Positions 6,020-6,197 of a DNA stretch of 6,197 nucleotides are shown here, piece by piece. Every line of letters starts with the position of its first letter. Position 1 is the first letter of the stretch. Origin of the DNA: JACQHC01 sp035559715. GTDB taxonomy: Bacteria > Gemmatimonadota > Gemmatimonadetes > Gemmatimonadales > GWC2-71-9. The notes below the pieces were generated by a model. The model was not told where the DNA came from. It did no database searches and worked only from the letters and a program-made list of their open reading frames with translations. The stretch covers positions 1-6,197 of the forward strand of contig DATMAW010000170.1 of NCBI GenBank assembly GCA_035559715.1. Direction: 5' to 3'. The position numbers and the translations under genes were made by a program.

Positions 6020-6197
6020 GTTCCTAGCCGGCGTCTACATGGCCACGCGGCACAATGACCCGACGCGGTCGGCGCCGGAATGGCCGCCGCATCCCGACCG
6101 GCTCTATTCGGCCCTCGTCGCCGCGGCCGCCGAGCTCGATGGATCGGGCGGGACGGATCTACCCAGCACTGCCGTGCAAGTGCTCCGATGGCTGGCC
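6000..6197 (+). CDS. csb2: Csb2 (Cas5-Cas6 fusion), second copy, 5' part
   Basis: Sixty-six codons run open from ATG 6000 to the window end, giving MLVLRVEFLAGVYMATRHND and onward. Residues 27-39 read EWPPHPDRLYSAL, matching EWPPHPARVFMAL at 29-41 of the first Csb2. LRWLA near the window end aligns with LEWLEA in the first copy. This is the Cas5-like front of the protein; the Cas6-like part lies beyond the edge. The start codon overlaps csb1 by 20 bases, so translation is probably coupled. A start at GTG 6006 is also possible. The N-terminus (LRVEFLAGVY-A) is closer to the family's common form than that of the first copy. Whether the gene is complete cannot be seen. Confidence 0.9.
   Translation, partial: MLVLRVEFLAGVYMATRHNDPTRSAPEWPPHPDRLYSALVAAAAELDGSGGTDLPSTAVQVLRWLA

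Noticed and set aside
1..6197. CRISPR array
   Set aside because: I looked for regularly spaced direct repeats of about 25-40 bases and saw none; any array lies outside the window.

Overview
This is a very GC-rich window from an uncultured-style bacterium. Base composition and codon use would fit groups such as Rokubacteria/NC10, Myxococcota or other soil/subsurface deltaproteobacteria-like lineages; this is a weak inference with no marker gene behind it. From about 1.1 kb to the right edge it is a CRISPR-Cas effector locus of the type I-G (formerly I-U, 'Dpsyc/GSU0053-GSU0054') kind. No CRISPR repeats, cas1, cas2, cas3, cas4 or csx17 (cas8) are visible.

Layout. (1) Positions 1-483 carry a small minus-strand cluster: the first nine codons of a gene leaving the left edge (possibly a transposase), a frameshifted small ORF, and a 70-codon Cys-rich zinc-ribbon-like ORF whose stop overlaps the next start (ATGA). 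(2) Positions 484-1096 are mostly non-coding or degraded, with a strong GC hairpin, a weak promoter-like pair and one unrecognised 48-residue plus-strand ORF. (3) 1097-2347 and 2349-3917 are a complete csb1-csb2 pair (Cas7 backbone and Cas5-Cas6 fusion), separated by 1 nt. (4) 3952-4575 encodes only the N-terminal part of Cmr1, a type III-B RAMP protein; it loses Cmr1-like sequence near 4470 and its frame runs 89 nt into the next gene. (5) 4487-6019 is a second, clearly divergent csb1, followed with a 20-nt overlap by the start of a second csb2 (6000 to the window end).

Working together. In type I-G systems Csb1 forms the crRNA-bound backbone and Csb2 caps the complex and processes crRNA; Csx17 is the large subunit and Cas3 the nuclease-helicase. 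Here two non-identical backbone/processing pairs sit in tandem, separated by a stump of a type III-B gene. The most interesting reading is a composite locus built by module capture and recombination: either two I-G systems sharing missing parts, or a degraded III-B locus overwritten by a I-G cassette, or a derived I-G variant with a heterogeneous backbone. The second cassette uses visibly less extreme GC codons than the first, which agrees with separate origins.
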